Assembly: GCA_022241605.1 (NCBI GenBank)
Contig: JAKOMQ010000010.1
Coordinates: forward strand, 58,813 to 122,812
DNA from: Aquimonas sp.
GTDB taxonomy: Bacteria > Pseudomonadota > Gammaproteobacteria > Xanthomonadales > Xanthomonadaceae
DNA: 64,000 nt
Direction of reading: 5' to 3'
The notes beneath the pieces are model-generated. The model did not search any database. It was not told the origin of the DNA and worked only from the letters and a program-made list of their open reading frames with translations. This document shows, piece after piece, positions 35,910-44,092 of the stretch; within the stretch, counting starts at the first letter, position 1; every line of letters starts with the position of its first letter. The position numbers and the translations under genes were made by a program.

Positions 35910-36647
35910 ATGGCCTTGGCCATGGAGGTGCTGCAGGGCCTCGCGGGGATGGCGGGCTCACAGGCGCTGTCGGCCCGTATCGATCGCGTTTGCGCCAGCA
36001 TCGGTATCGATCACTGGCTGTACGCGGTCAACCTGCCTTTGCTCAACGATCGCTATCAGCAGTTCACCCTCGGCTCGTACCCGGAGACCTGGGTCAAGCG
36101 CTACATCGAGCGCGATTACCTGAAGATCGATCCCGTCGTGGCGCACTGCCACGATCACAGCACGCCCCTGCTGTGGAGCGAGGTGCGTGCGCGCGCCGAG
36201 CGCGCCATCGATCCACTGCAGATCTCGGTGCGCCGCATGTTTGACGAAGCCTCGGACGCAGGCCTTGCTGTCGGCCTCAGCGTGCCGCTGCACGGGCCAG
36301 GCCAGTGCTGGGGGCTGATGAGCTTCGCCAGCCGCGAGCGTGCGGGAGACGCGCTGTCGGGGCGCGTGGCCGAGCTGCATCTGCTGGCGCATTTCGTCCA
36401 TGAGGCCGCACGGCCGTTTGCGCGCAGTCGAGGCGCGGCCGCGCCGCCCGAACTCACCCGCCGCGAGCGCGAGTGTCTGCATTGGGCGGCGGAGGGCAAG
36501 ACCAGCTGGGAGGTGGGCCAGCTTCTGGGCGTGTCCGAGCGCACTGCGGTGTTCCACCTCCAGAACGCGGCGCGCAAGCTGGAGGTAAGCGGCCGCCAGG
36601 CGGCGGTGGCCCGGGCGGTTTCGATGGGATTGATCAACCCCGCCTGA
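35910..36647 (+). CDS. LuxR-type transcriptional regulator with AHL-binding domain (LuxR solo)
   Basis: A 245-residue regulator. The N-terminal autoinducer-binding domain keeps Trp61, Tyr65, Asp74, Pro75 and Trp89. These have exactly the relative spacing of TraR W57, Y61, D70, P71 and W85, the residues that hold acyl-homoserine lactones. The C-terminal LuxR helix-turn-helix reads LTRRERECLHWAAEGKTSWE. The ATG at 35910 has a GGGAGG ribosome binding site; the longer open frame upstream is not protein-like. No luxI-type synthase gene is in the window, so it is a solo as far as can be seen. Confidence 0.9.
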   Translation: MALAMEVLQGLAGMAGSQALSARIDRVCASIGIDHWLYAVNLPLLNDRYQQFTLGSYPETWVKRYIERDYLKIDPVVAHCHDHSTPLLWSEVRARAERAIDPLQISVRRMFDEASDAGLAVGLSVPLHGPGQCWGLMSFASRERAGDALSGRVAELHLLAHFVHEAARPFARSRGAAAPPELTRRERECLHWAAEGKTSWEVGQLLGVSERTAVFHLQNAARKLEVSGRQAAVARAVSMGLINPA

Positions 36648-37066
36648 TCCGCGCAGGCAACATGGAGGCGGCAGCCTGTGGCGCCGCGCGGTCTGGACGA
36701 GTCGTGTCTTCCACGCCGGGCTCGCGCGCTCGCAGCCGATCGCCGCGAACCGCTGGCGCGCGGGCCTGTGCCGACAATCCGCCCACTGCGGCCGCCGCTG
36801 GACGTCCGTGAAGGCAGCGCGCTATGCGCGTTCTGCGGTCACCGCCCCTGTGGACTCCCTGGCGCTCGTGCACCGCGCTTTGCCACCAGCACCCAGCCAC
36901 GCCCGGGCTGCGGCGTCTGGGCTTTTTCACACGCTCGGTGGCGTCCGGACTCAAGCCTCTCAGGTGCGCTCGGGGCATCGCCCGTGGCCCTCAACACCCC
37001 GCTCCGGGCCGCCATCCCTCACAATGGTCGGCTCTCGCGAACCCCGCGCTCTGACGCACACGCTCC
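36648..37066. other. Intergenic region between luxR solo and uup
   Basis: A 419 bp gap. Its centre is repeat A copy 3. The left ~110 bp and the right ~125 bp show no gene. The uup promoter should lie in the right part, but I see no strong motif. Confidence 0.7.
36757..36940 (+). repeat. Dispersed repeat A, copy 3 (diverged)
   Basis: A ~184 bp plus-strand copy, less conserved than the others. GCCTGTGCCGACAATCCGCC corresponds to the consensus left end, and GGCGTCTGGGCTTTTTCACA to the right end. The 5' CTGAGAG is no longer recognisable. The terminator T-run is interrupted (GGGCTTTTTC). Confidence 0.7.
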
Positions 37067-38980
37067 ATGCCCCTGCTCCAACTGCTCGACCTAAGCCACA
37101 GCGTCGGCGGCCCGCCGCTGCTCGACCATATCGGCCTCACCATCGAAGCCGGTGAACGCGTCTGCATCGTTGGCCGCAACGGCGCTGGCAAGTCCACCCT
37201 GCTGCGGATCATCGCCGGCGAGATCGTGCCCGACGAGGGCGAGCGCCGGCTGGGGGCGGGCGTGCGGGTGGCGCGACTGGCGCAGGAGGTGCCGCAGTCC
37301 ACCGCGGGCAGCATCTTCGACGTGATCACCGCCGGCCTCGGCGACCTTGGCCACTGGCTGGCGCGCTATCACGCGCTACTGCCGCGCATCGAGGAGCCCG
37401 CCATCGCCGACGAGATCTCCGATCTGCAGGAGCGTATCGAATCCGCGCAGGGCTGGGATCTGGAGCAGCGCGTGGAGGCCGTGCTGTCCCGGCTCGGTCT
37501 CGACGGCGAGGCCCAGTTCGCGGCGCTGTCCGGCGGCATGAAGCGCAGGGTGCTGCTGGGCCAGGCGCTGGTCTCGGCACCGGACATCCTGCTGCTGGAT
37601 GAGCCCACGAACCACCTCGACATCGACTCGATCGACTGGCTCGAGGAAATGCTGAAGTCACTTCAGACGGGCCTGGTCTTCATCACCCATGACCGCCGTT
37701 TTTTGCGCGCGCTGGCCACGCGCATCGTCGAGATCGACCGCGGCCAGCTCAGCAGCTGGCCCGGCAACTTCGACAACTACCTGCGCCGTCGCGAGGAGCG
37801 GCTGCACGCCGAGGCACAGGCCGCGGCGCATTTCGATCGCAAGCTGGCCGAGGAAGAAGTCTGGATCCGTCAGGGCATCAAGGCCCGGCGCACCCGCAAC
37901 GAAGGCCGCGTGCGCGCGCTCAAGGCGATGCGCAGCGAACGCCAGCAGCGTCGCGAGCTGCAGGGCCAGGTGAACATCCAGATGGCCTCGGCGGCGCCCT
38001 CCGGCAAGCGCGTTGCCGAGGCCAAACGCGTGACCCACGGTTATGCGGGCCGCACCCTGCTGCAGGATTTTTCGATCAACATCCAGCGCGGCGACCGCAT
38101 CGGACTGGTCGGGCCCAACGGCGTTGGCAAGACCACCCTGATCCGTCTGCTGCTGGGCGAGTCGAAGCCGGATTCGGGCGAGATCGAGCTGGGCACCCAG
38201 CTGCAGGTGGCCTACTTCGACCAGCATCGCCTGAGCCTGCGCGAGGACTGGAACGCGCTGGAGAATGTTGCCGAGGGCCGCGAGTACATCGAGCTGGATG
38301 GCCGCCGCAAGCATGCGCTGGGCTACCTGCAGGATTTCCTGTTCACGCCGGAGCGCGCGCGCGCTCCGATCACCATGCTGTCCGGCGGCGAGCGCAACCG
38401 GCTGCTGCTGGCCAAGCTGTTCGCCCAGCCCAGCAACCTGCTGGTGATGGACGAACCCACCAATGACCTCGACGTGGAAACCCTGGAGCTGCTGGAAGAG
38501 AAGCTGGGCGAGTATCCCGGCACCCTGATCCTGGTCTCGCACGACCGCGAGTTTCTCGACAACGTGGTCACCAGCTGCCTGGTGTTCGAGGGCGAGGGCC
38601 TGGTGCGCGAGCATGTCGGCGGCTACAGCGACTGGCTGGCGGCGCGGGGCGTGCGCGGAGTGGCCGGGCTAGAGGCGATGGCGCAGACGGCCTCGCCGGC
38701 TGCAGTGGCTTCCGGCGCTGCGGGCAACGCAGGCGCCCAGCCCGCAAGCGAGCCCGCGCCAAGGAAGAAGCTCGGCTACAAGGAGCAGCGCGAGCTGGAG
38801 CAGCTGCCGCTGCGGATCGAGCAGCTGGAGGCCGGCATCGCCGACTGCGGCCTGCGCATGGCCGATCCCGCGTTCTACCAGCAGCCCGCCGACACCATCA
38901 CCGCGGCCGGCGCAGAACTGGCGCGTCTGCAGGCCGAGCTCGAGCAGGCCTATGCGCGCTGGGCGGAGCTGGATGGCTGA
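37067..38980 (+). CDS. uup: ABC-F family ATPase Uup
   Basis: A 637-residue soluble protein with two ABC ATPase cassettes: Walker A GRNGAGKST and GPNGVGKTT, signatures LSGGMKRR and LSGGERNR, Walker B LLLDEPTNHLD and VMDEPTNDLD. The C-terminal segment LGYKEQRELEQLP with a predicted coiled coil is the Uup-type DNA-binding tail. ABC-F proteins act on ribosomes or nucleic acids rather than in transport. Uup loss is linked to raised transposon excision in E. coli. Its TGA stop (38978-38980) is the first codon of repeat A copy 4. Confidence 0.88.
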   Translation: MPLLQLLDLSHSVGGPPLLDHIGLTIEAGERVCIVGRNGAGKSTLLRIIAGEIVPDEGERRLGAGVRVARLAQEVPQSTAGSIFDVITAGLGDLGHWLARYHALLPRIEEPAIADEISDLQERIESAQGWDLEQRVEAVLSRLGLDGEAQFAALSGGMKRRVLLGQALVSAPDILLLDEPTNHLDIDSIDWLEEMLKSLQTGLVFITHDRRFLRALATRIVEIDRGQLSSWPGNFDNYLRRREERLHAEAQAAAHFDRKLAEEEVWIRQGIKARRTRNEGRVRALKAMRSERQQRRELQGQVNIQMASAAPSGKRVAEAKRVTHGYAGRTLLQDFSINIQRGDRIGLVGPNGVGKTTLIRLLLGESKPDSGEIELGTQLQVAYFDQHRLSLREDWNALENVAEGREYIELDGRRKHALGYLQDFLFTPERARAPITMLSGGERNRLLLAKLFAQPSNLLVMDEPTNDLDVETLELLEEKLGEYPGTLILVSHDREFLDNVVTSCLVFEGEGLVREHVGGYSDWLAARGVRGVAGLEAMAQTASPAAVASGAAGNAGAQPASEPAPRKKLGYKEQRELEQLPLRIEQLEAGIADCGLRMADPAFYQQPADTITAAGAELARLQAELEQAYARWAELDG

Positions 38981-39163
38981 GAGCCTGTGAGAACCATCCG
39001 CCTGCTGCGGCCGTCGCTACGGCGCCCGTGACGGCAGCGCGCGATGCGAACCCTGCGGTTGTTTGACCCGCCAAAACTCCCTTGAATTCGCGCACCGCGC
39101 CTTGCCACGAACGCCCAGCGACGCCCTCGCTAAGGCGCCTGGGTTCTTTCACACGCTGTGAGC
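38977..39163 (+). repeat. Dispersed repeat A, copy 4
   Basis: A 187 bp full-length copy. Its left end TGAGAGCCTGTGAGAACC supplies the TGA stop of uup. The right end GGGTTCTTTCACACGCTGTG is its inverted partner. The terminator stem CCCAGCGACGCC/GGCGCCTGGG is present, with an interrupted T-run. Confidence 0.88.
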
Positions 39164-39334
39164 GCGCCTCGTTGGGCGCACCTGCGTTGCGTTGGATAGT
39201 GCCGCTGGGGTCGATGCACCGATCGACCCTCCGGAGCCATGGCCCGGGCCGGATGCCACACCTTGTGCCGAGGTCTAGGGCAGGCCGCGCTGCCGGCCGC
39301 AGGTGCGACGCTCGCGGTCGATGAGATCGCGACG

Positions 39335-39775
39335 TTAGGTGTCGCTGCGGGCGTCGCGCAGGCGGCTGGCGATGTCGGGACAGGGGTCGTAGCGGCCGCC
39401 GCCAATCAGGGCGCCGATTTGATGGATCCGGTCCTGGAACGAGACCTCGGCGCGCACGTGGAAGCCCTCGACGAAGGCCTCGGCGCGGCCGGGCACGCGA
39501 AATCCCCGCTCCAGCGGGTCGCGCTTTGGCAGCTCGGACCTTCCCGCCACCGCACGCGCGCCGGCACCGACGTGGTCGAGCAGGCTGCGGCCGCCTGCGG
39601 GTGGCCGGACCGCCGCGTCTTCGGCAATCGCAGGCGACTCCGTCGGCGGCGCGATGATCGCGATGGAGGCGGTCGCGGCGCTGCGTGCTTCCGCGCGTGG
39701 GCTGGCGATGCCCGGAGCCGGCACCAGAGCCAGCGCCGGCGGCGGCGTCGTCAGTTCGATCCACTCCACTCTCAA
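39335..39775 (-). pseudogene. 3' part of a probably frameshifted membrane-anchored protein gene
   Basis: A 146-residue open frame whose only start is a TTG at 39775 overlapping the stop of the upstream frame (TTGA). It starts with RVEWIELTTPPP, a Pro-rich stretch of the kind that normally follows a TonB-like N-terminal membrane anchor. That anchor is encoded in the neighbouring frame (39772-39996). It ends IGGGRYDPCPDIASRLRDA. One inserted base in the run ACCCCGGGTT at about 39776-39783 would fuse the two frames. Either a broken gene, a sequencing error or translational coupling/frameshifting is possible. Function is unknown. Confidence 0.6.
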
Positions 39776-39996
39776 CCCGGGGTTTCCGCCAGTTCACCAG
39801 GCGCCGGTGGTCGCGCCACGCCGTGCCGGAACAGCCACGCTGTCCCGAGCGCATGCACCATGAGTGTGGCGAGGGCGGCCCACAGGTGTGGGTCGCGCAG
39901 ACGCGGTGGCGGCCTCGACACTGTGCGCGGTCGCAGCACCAGCCCTTCGGCGGGATCGCACTCGCGATGCGCCCGACCCTCGTCCTGCATTCCCAT
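39772..39996 (-). pseudogene. 5' part of the same gene: membrane-anchor fragment
   Basis: A 74-residue frame that starts at an ATG behind a strong GGGAGGCGGCGGA ribosome binding site. It contains one membrane helix (LWAALATLMVHALGTAWLF) followed by a Pro-rich turn, then stops at 39772-39774. Alone it is an anchor without a domain. With the next frame it would form one protein of about 220 residues. The good ribosome binding site argues that this locus is, or was recently, expressed. Confidence 0.6.
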
Positions 39997-40080
39997 TCCG
40001 CCGCCTCCCTGCGCGAGCGGCGGACTCTAGCGAGAACTGGATTAGGGTTTGGTTATCCGCCGCAGCGATCCCCGCTGGCC

Positions 40081-41535
40081 TCAGCCACCCGCCTCGAATC
40101 CGCTGCGGAAGATCACCGGGCTCGGAAGATGCTCATAGGCGCCCACGTCGCAGAGCGCGCTGCCGTCGCCATTGCCGTCCTGCGGGCGCTCCGCGCCGCG
40201 CGCGTCTTCCTGCAGGCAGGCCAGTTCGCTGCCGCCGTCGATCACCGGGCTGCCGGTAGGGAACACCAGCACCGGTATCAGCGGCTCGGTGCCGTCGAGG
40301 CTGCCGACCTGCCCCGCAGGCAGGCTGGCGCTGCCTGCGCTGGCGAGGTTGCCGCAGCTGGCGTCGGCAAACAGGTTGCCGGTGCGCTGGCTGGGCGTGG
40401 GGCCACCGCTCACCAGGCTGCAGGCGCTGCCGCTGCCCGTGGCGACAGCGCCGAACACGTTATTGCTGACGCGGCCCAAGGCGTTGCCGCTGTCGACGAT
40501 GGCAAGGTGCGCGCCCTGCGGGGCGCTGTTGTTCTGCAGCGTGAGGTGACGCAGCTCCGCTTCGGTCTGGGCCAGCTCCAGGCCACCGCCGCGCACCTGC
40601 GCCTGATTGCGCTCCACGGTGAGATTGCTCAGCGCCAGGGTTGGGCCCACGCCGCTGGCACCCAGGCATCGTGCGGCGATGGCGCCGCCGCTGCCGGCGC
40701 TGTTCTGGCCCAAATAGCCGCGGCTCAGGGTAGTCACGCAGAACGCGCACTCCACCAGCAAGCCGCCGCCGCGACCGCTGCCAGCGGCGGCATTCGACTG
40801 CAGGCGCACGTCGGTGAGGAACACTAGATCCACCGTTGCGCCAACCACGGCGATGCCGGCGCCGTCCGCTGCGTTGTTGCCGACAAAGCGCGCTTCGAAG
40901 ACGCCGAGCGAAGGCGCGCTGCCGAACAGGCCGCCGCCGCGGGAGCCGCTGCCTTCCGCGCGGTTGTTGTCGAAGCGGCTCTCGCGCAGATCAAGCGAGC
41001 CTGCGGCCACGAAAACCGCGCCGCCGCGGCCGCCAGCGCCGCCGCTGCCGACCGCACGGCAGTCGCTGAAGCGCATGCGCAGCACTTGCAGCTCCGCATC
41101 GCTGCGGGCGCTGCCGCGCACGCAGCCGCCGTCGGCCGCGCGCCCGCGGCGCAGGTGCAGGTCGGCCAGCAGCAGGCGCTGACTGCCGGTGCCGGCGCGG
41201 ATGATCGCGTGCGTATCGCCGCCGTCGATGGTGAAGCCCGGGCTCGCAGGGGCGCCGATCTCAAGGTCCAGCGCTTCGATCTCGGGCAGCGCCGAGGCCA
41301 GGTTCAGCACCACGCCGCTGCCGGGCACCTCGATGCTGATCCGCTGCCCCGGCGTGGCGGCGTTTGCATTGGCCTGCAGGATGGCCGCGCGCAGGCTGCC
41401 TGGGCCCGAGTCCTCGGCGCTATCGACCACGATGGGAACGGTCCCGGCCTGGGCCAGGCCAAACGCGAAGCAGCAGACGAGCGCCAGCAGGCGCGGGGCA
41501 GGGCGGGCGTGGCAGGCGGCGGTGGACGCGGGCAT
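40081..41535 (-). CDS. Secreted right-handed beta-helix repeat protein
   Basis: A 484-residue exported protein from the ATG at 41535, with signal peptide (LLALVCCFAFGLAQA). The body is low-complexity Gly/Asn/Ala sequence with repeated short beta-strand units (for example GGAVFVAAGSLDLRESRF, GGGLFGSAPSLGVFEARF), as in parallel beta-helix or polymorphic outer-membrane proteins. It has SAEDSGPGSLRAAI near the N-terminus, an often-seen start of this fold. It ends VIFRSGFEAGG, the short FxxGFE tail found on many secreted Xanthomonadales proteins and suspected to be a sorting signal. Function is unknown. Confidence 0.8.
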   Translation of the reverse strand: MPASTAACHARPAPRLLALVCCFAFGLAQAGTVPIVVDSAEDSGPGSLRAAILQANANAATPGQRISIEVPGSGVVLNLASALPEIEALDLEIGAPASPGFTIDGGDTHAIIRAGTGSQRLLLADLHLRRGRAADGGCVRGSARSDAELQVLRMRFSDCRAVGSGGAGGRGGAVFVAAGSLDLRESRFDNNRAEGSGSRGGGLFGSAPSLGVFEARFVGNNAADGAGIAVVGATVDLVFLTDVRLQSNAAAGSGRGGGLLVECAFCVTTLSRGYLGQNSAGSGGAIAARCLGASGVGPTLALSNLTVERNQAQVRGGGLELAQTEAELRHLTLQNNSAPQGAHLAIVDSGNALGRVSNNVFGAVATGSGSACSLVSGGPTPSQRTGNLFADASCGNLASAGSASLPAGQVGSLDGTEPLIPVLVFPTGSPVIDGGSELACLQEDARGAERPQDGNGDGSALCDVGAYEHLPSPVIFRSGFEAGG

Positions 41536-41691
41536 GGGTCGGTGGATCCCTTGGTCTGGGGTTGAGGATAGGCGTGGCGGGCGCCCCCTGCCGGGCCCGG
41601 ACGGCGCGCGGAGCATACCGGCGCAGGCGCGCGCGGTCATGGCGGGCTGCAGCAGGCGGCACAGTCACGCCCCTGCGGCACAATAGCCGGC

Positions 41692-42663
41692 ATGGACCGC
41701 CACGAACGCACCCTCACCCTGCACCGCATCCTCAAGGTTGCGCGCTATCCCGTCTCGGCGCAGCGCTTGATGGACGAGCTGCAGTGCTCACGCGCCACGC
41801 TGTACCGGGACATCGGCTTTCTGCGCGACAGCCTCGGCGCACCGATCGAATCCAGCGAGGACCCCTCCGGCTTCCACTACGCGGCCGACGAGGCCGAGCG
41901 CTTCGAGCTGCCGGGCCTGTGGCTGAGCTCGGACGAGCTGCATGCTCTGGTCGCCGCCCAGCAGCTGCTGGAGCGCACCGGCGCCGGCGTGCTCAGCGAG
42001 GCGATCGAGCCGCTGCGTGGCCGCATCGACGCCCTGTTGGCCGAGCAGAGCGGCGGCAAGCGCTGGCCGCTGCAGCGGGTGCGGGTGATCGGCCACGGCA
42101 GCCGCCCGCTGGACCAGCAGAGCTTCCGCTCCGTGGCCGGCGCGGTGCTGGAGCGGCGCCGGTTGAGCTTCGACTACCGCGCCCGCTCCACCGACACGCC
42201 AACCCGTCGCACGGTGTCGCCGCAGCGCATGACCCACTACCGCAATCACTGGTACCTCGACGCCTATGATCACGAGCGCGAGGGCCTGCGCAGCTTCGCG
42301 CTGGATCGCATGCGTGCGCCGCGGGCGCAGGACGAGACCGCCGTCGACATGGCCGAGACGGAACTCGACCAGCAGCTGTCCTCGAGCTACGGCATTTTCT
42401 CGGGCACGCCCAAGGCGGTGGCGACGATCCGCTTCTCTCCGCACGCAGCGCGCTGGGTCGCCGACGAGCACTGGCACTCCAAGCAGGAGGGCCGCTTCCT
42501 CGACGACGGTAGCTACGAGCTCAAGCTGCCCTACAGCAACCCCAAGGAGCTGCTGATGGACGTGCTCAAGTACGGCCCCGACGCGGAGATCATCGCGCCG
42601 CCGCCGCTGCGACAGGAGGCGCGGATCCTGCTCAAGCTGGCGGTGTCAGCCTATGGCGACTGA
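41692..42663 (+). CDS. WYL-domain transcriptional regulator (YafY/DeoR-type)
   Basis: A 323-residue regulator. The N-terminal winged HTH reads RILKVARYPVSAQRLMDELQ, then CSRATLYRDIGFLRD. The C-terminal part is a WYL ligand-sensing domain, with HYRNHWYLDAYDHEREGLRSF in the typical position (read 42234-42296). WYL regulators often respond to nucleotides or nucleic acids and control stress or defence genes. The downstream patatin gene starts 11 bp before this stop, so they are translationally coupled. Confidence 0.92.
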   Translation: MDRHERTLTLHRILKVARYPVSAQRLMDELQCSRATLYRDIGFLRDSLGAPIESSEDPSGFHYAADEAERFELPGLWLSSDELHALVAAQQLLERTGAGVLSEAIEPLRGRIDALLAEQSGGKRWPLQRVRVIGHGSRPLDQQSFRSVAGAVLERRRLSFDYRARSTDTPTRRTVSPQRMTHYRNHWYLDAYDHEREGLRSFALDRMRAPRAQDETAVDMAETELDQQLSSSYGIFSGTPKAVATIRFSPHAARWVADEHWHSKQEGRFLDDGSYELKLPYSNPKELLMDVLKYGPDAEIIAPPPLRQEARILLKLAVSAYGD

Positions 42664-43648
42664 GGTCAAGAAGTCCGCCGATGGCAAGCGGGTGTCGCTG
42701 GTGCTGGGCGCGGGCGGTGCACGCGGGCTTGCCCATATCGGGGCGATCGAGGTGCTGGAGGAGCGCGGCTACCGCTTCGCCGGCATCGCCGGCTCCTCGA
42801 TGGGCGCTTTGATCGGCGGCATCCACGCGGCCGGCCGTCTGCGCGAGTACCGCGACTGGGTCTGCGCGCTGGAGCGCAGCAACGTGCTGCGCCTGCTGGA
42901 TTTCTCATTCGGTTTCCCCGGCCTGATTCGCGGCGAGCGCATCATCGCGGCGATGCGCGATCTGGTCGGCGACCATCGCATCGAGGACCTGTCGATTCCG
43001 TTCACCGCGGTGGCCACCGACATCCAGGCCCAGCGCGAGGTCTGGATCAACCACGGCCCGCTGTTCGACGCCATCCGCGCTTCGATCGCGATCCCGATGA
43101 TCTTCACCCCGCACAAGATCGACGGGCTGGAACTGGTGGATGGGGGCCTGCTGGCGCCTGTGCCGATCGCCGCCACCCGTCAGGTACGCTCGGATCTGGT
43201 GATCGCAGTCGACGTCAACGGTCCCCCGCAGCACAAGCCGAAGGCCTCGGACAAGGGCAACGGCCGCGAGTCCAAGGGCGCAGATGTGTCGGCTGACGTG
43301 GAGGCGGAGGAGGCCGAGGAGGCGAAGAGCGGCGAAGGCTATCGCGCTCGCATCGCCGCCTTCATCGAATCGATCACCGCCGGCTTCGGTGATCAGCGCA
43401 AGCACAGCCCGGAGGAAGAAAAGGCCCGTCCCGGCCTGATCGACCTGATGGTGCGTTCGCTGGACACCATGGAGGCACAGATCTCCCGCATGCAGCTGGC
43501 GCTGGATCCGCCCGAGCTGCTGATCCGGATGCCGCGCGATCGCTGCGCGATTTACGAATTCTGGCGTGCCTCGGAGCTCATTGAGCTGGGTCGGGAAAGC
43601 ACCTCAGCGGCGCTTGACGCCTACGAGGCTGGCACTCTCAGCCGCTGA
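42653..43648 (+). CDS. Patatin-like phospholipase (RssA family)
   Basis: A 331-residue protein. The oxyanion loop LGAGGARGLAHIG, the nucleophile elbow GSSMG and the catalytic DGG (LVDGGLLAP) form the Ser-Asp dyad of patatin-like acyl hydrolases. A charged low-complexity insertion rich in Glu/Lys/Asp (about 195-235) interrupts the C-terminal half. No signal peptide is seen, so it is cytoplasmic. It overlaps the WYL regulator gene by 11 bp, suggesting joint control. Confidence 0.92.
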   Translation: MATEVKKSADGKRVSLVLGAGGARGLAHIGAIEVLEERGYRFAGIAGSSMGALIGGIHAAGRLREYRDWVCALERSNVLRLLDFSFGFPGLIRGERIIAAMRDLVGDHRIEDLSIPFTAVATDIQAQREVWINHGPLFDAIRASIAIPMIFTPHKIDGLELVDGGLLAPVPIAATRQVRSDLVIAVDVNGPPQHKPKASDKGNGRESKGADVSADVEAEEAEEAKSGEGYRARIAAFIESITAGFGDQRKHSPEEEKARPGLIDLMVRSLDTMEAQISRMQLALDPPELLIRMPRDRCAIYEFWRASELIELGRESTSAALDAYEAGTLSR

Positions 43649-43698
43649 GACAGCGCCCGCGCAGCCTGCGGCTTCCGCAACCACGGTCGAGCCGCTCC

Positions 43699-44019
43699 AT
43701 GTCCAGCCAGCCTGCCTCCGATTTCCGCCGGACCCTGTTCACCCCCGCCGGGCGCCGTCGCGGGCGTTCTGTTCGCAACCCCTCGCGCGCCGCGCGCGCA
43801 CGCGCTTCGGCCGAAGCACGGCCTGGCCTGGCCCAGCCGTCGGCCACCCAGATCACTGCCCTGCTGCTCTGGGCCTGGTGCTGGGCCGGGCTGTTCGGCC
43901 TGCTCTTGTTCGAGGGCCTGCGCGGCAGCCACCCGCTGGTGGGCTGGCTGCCGTTCTGGCTTTTGCTGTGGCCAGCCGCCAGCCTGGGCTTGATGGCGCT
44001 GCGGCGTATCGGCATTTAG
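43699..44019 (+). CDS. Small membrane protein with two helices, unknown
   Basis: A 106-residue protein I do not recognise. The first ~50 residues are basic and Arg-rich ([13 protein letters not shown]). They are followed by two hydrophobic helices (TALLLWAWCWAGLFGLLLF and LPFWLLLWPAASLGLMAL) around a short loop, ending in RRIGI. It sits 50 bp after the patatin gene. The clean two-helix pattern and high-GC codon bias support coding, but no homology can be claimed. Confidence 0.6.
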   Translation: MSSQPASDFRRTLFTPAGRRRGRSVRNPSRAARARASAEARPGLAQPSATQITALLLWAWCWAGLFGLLLFEGLRGSHPLVGWLPFWLLLWPAASLGLMALRRIGI

Positions 44020-44092
44020 CGCCGCGACTGGGTGCCGCGCACCGTATCGATTACGCTGCGCCGCCACCGCAGGGGCTCCACGATCCTCGCGG

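Noticed and set aside
36634..36978. Small minus-strand ORF with ATERVKKPRRRSPGVAG, apparently conserved in several places
   Set aside because: Conservation comes from repeat A DNA. Other copies have frameshifts and stops, so no peptide is maintained.
39239..40030. Plus-strand 263-codon frame over the split membrane-protein gene
   Set aside because: Arg/Ser/Ala-rich shadow. The minus strand has a strong ribosome binding site, a membrane helix and sensible composition.
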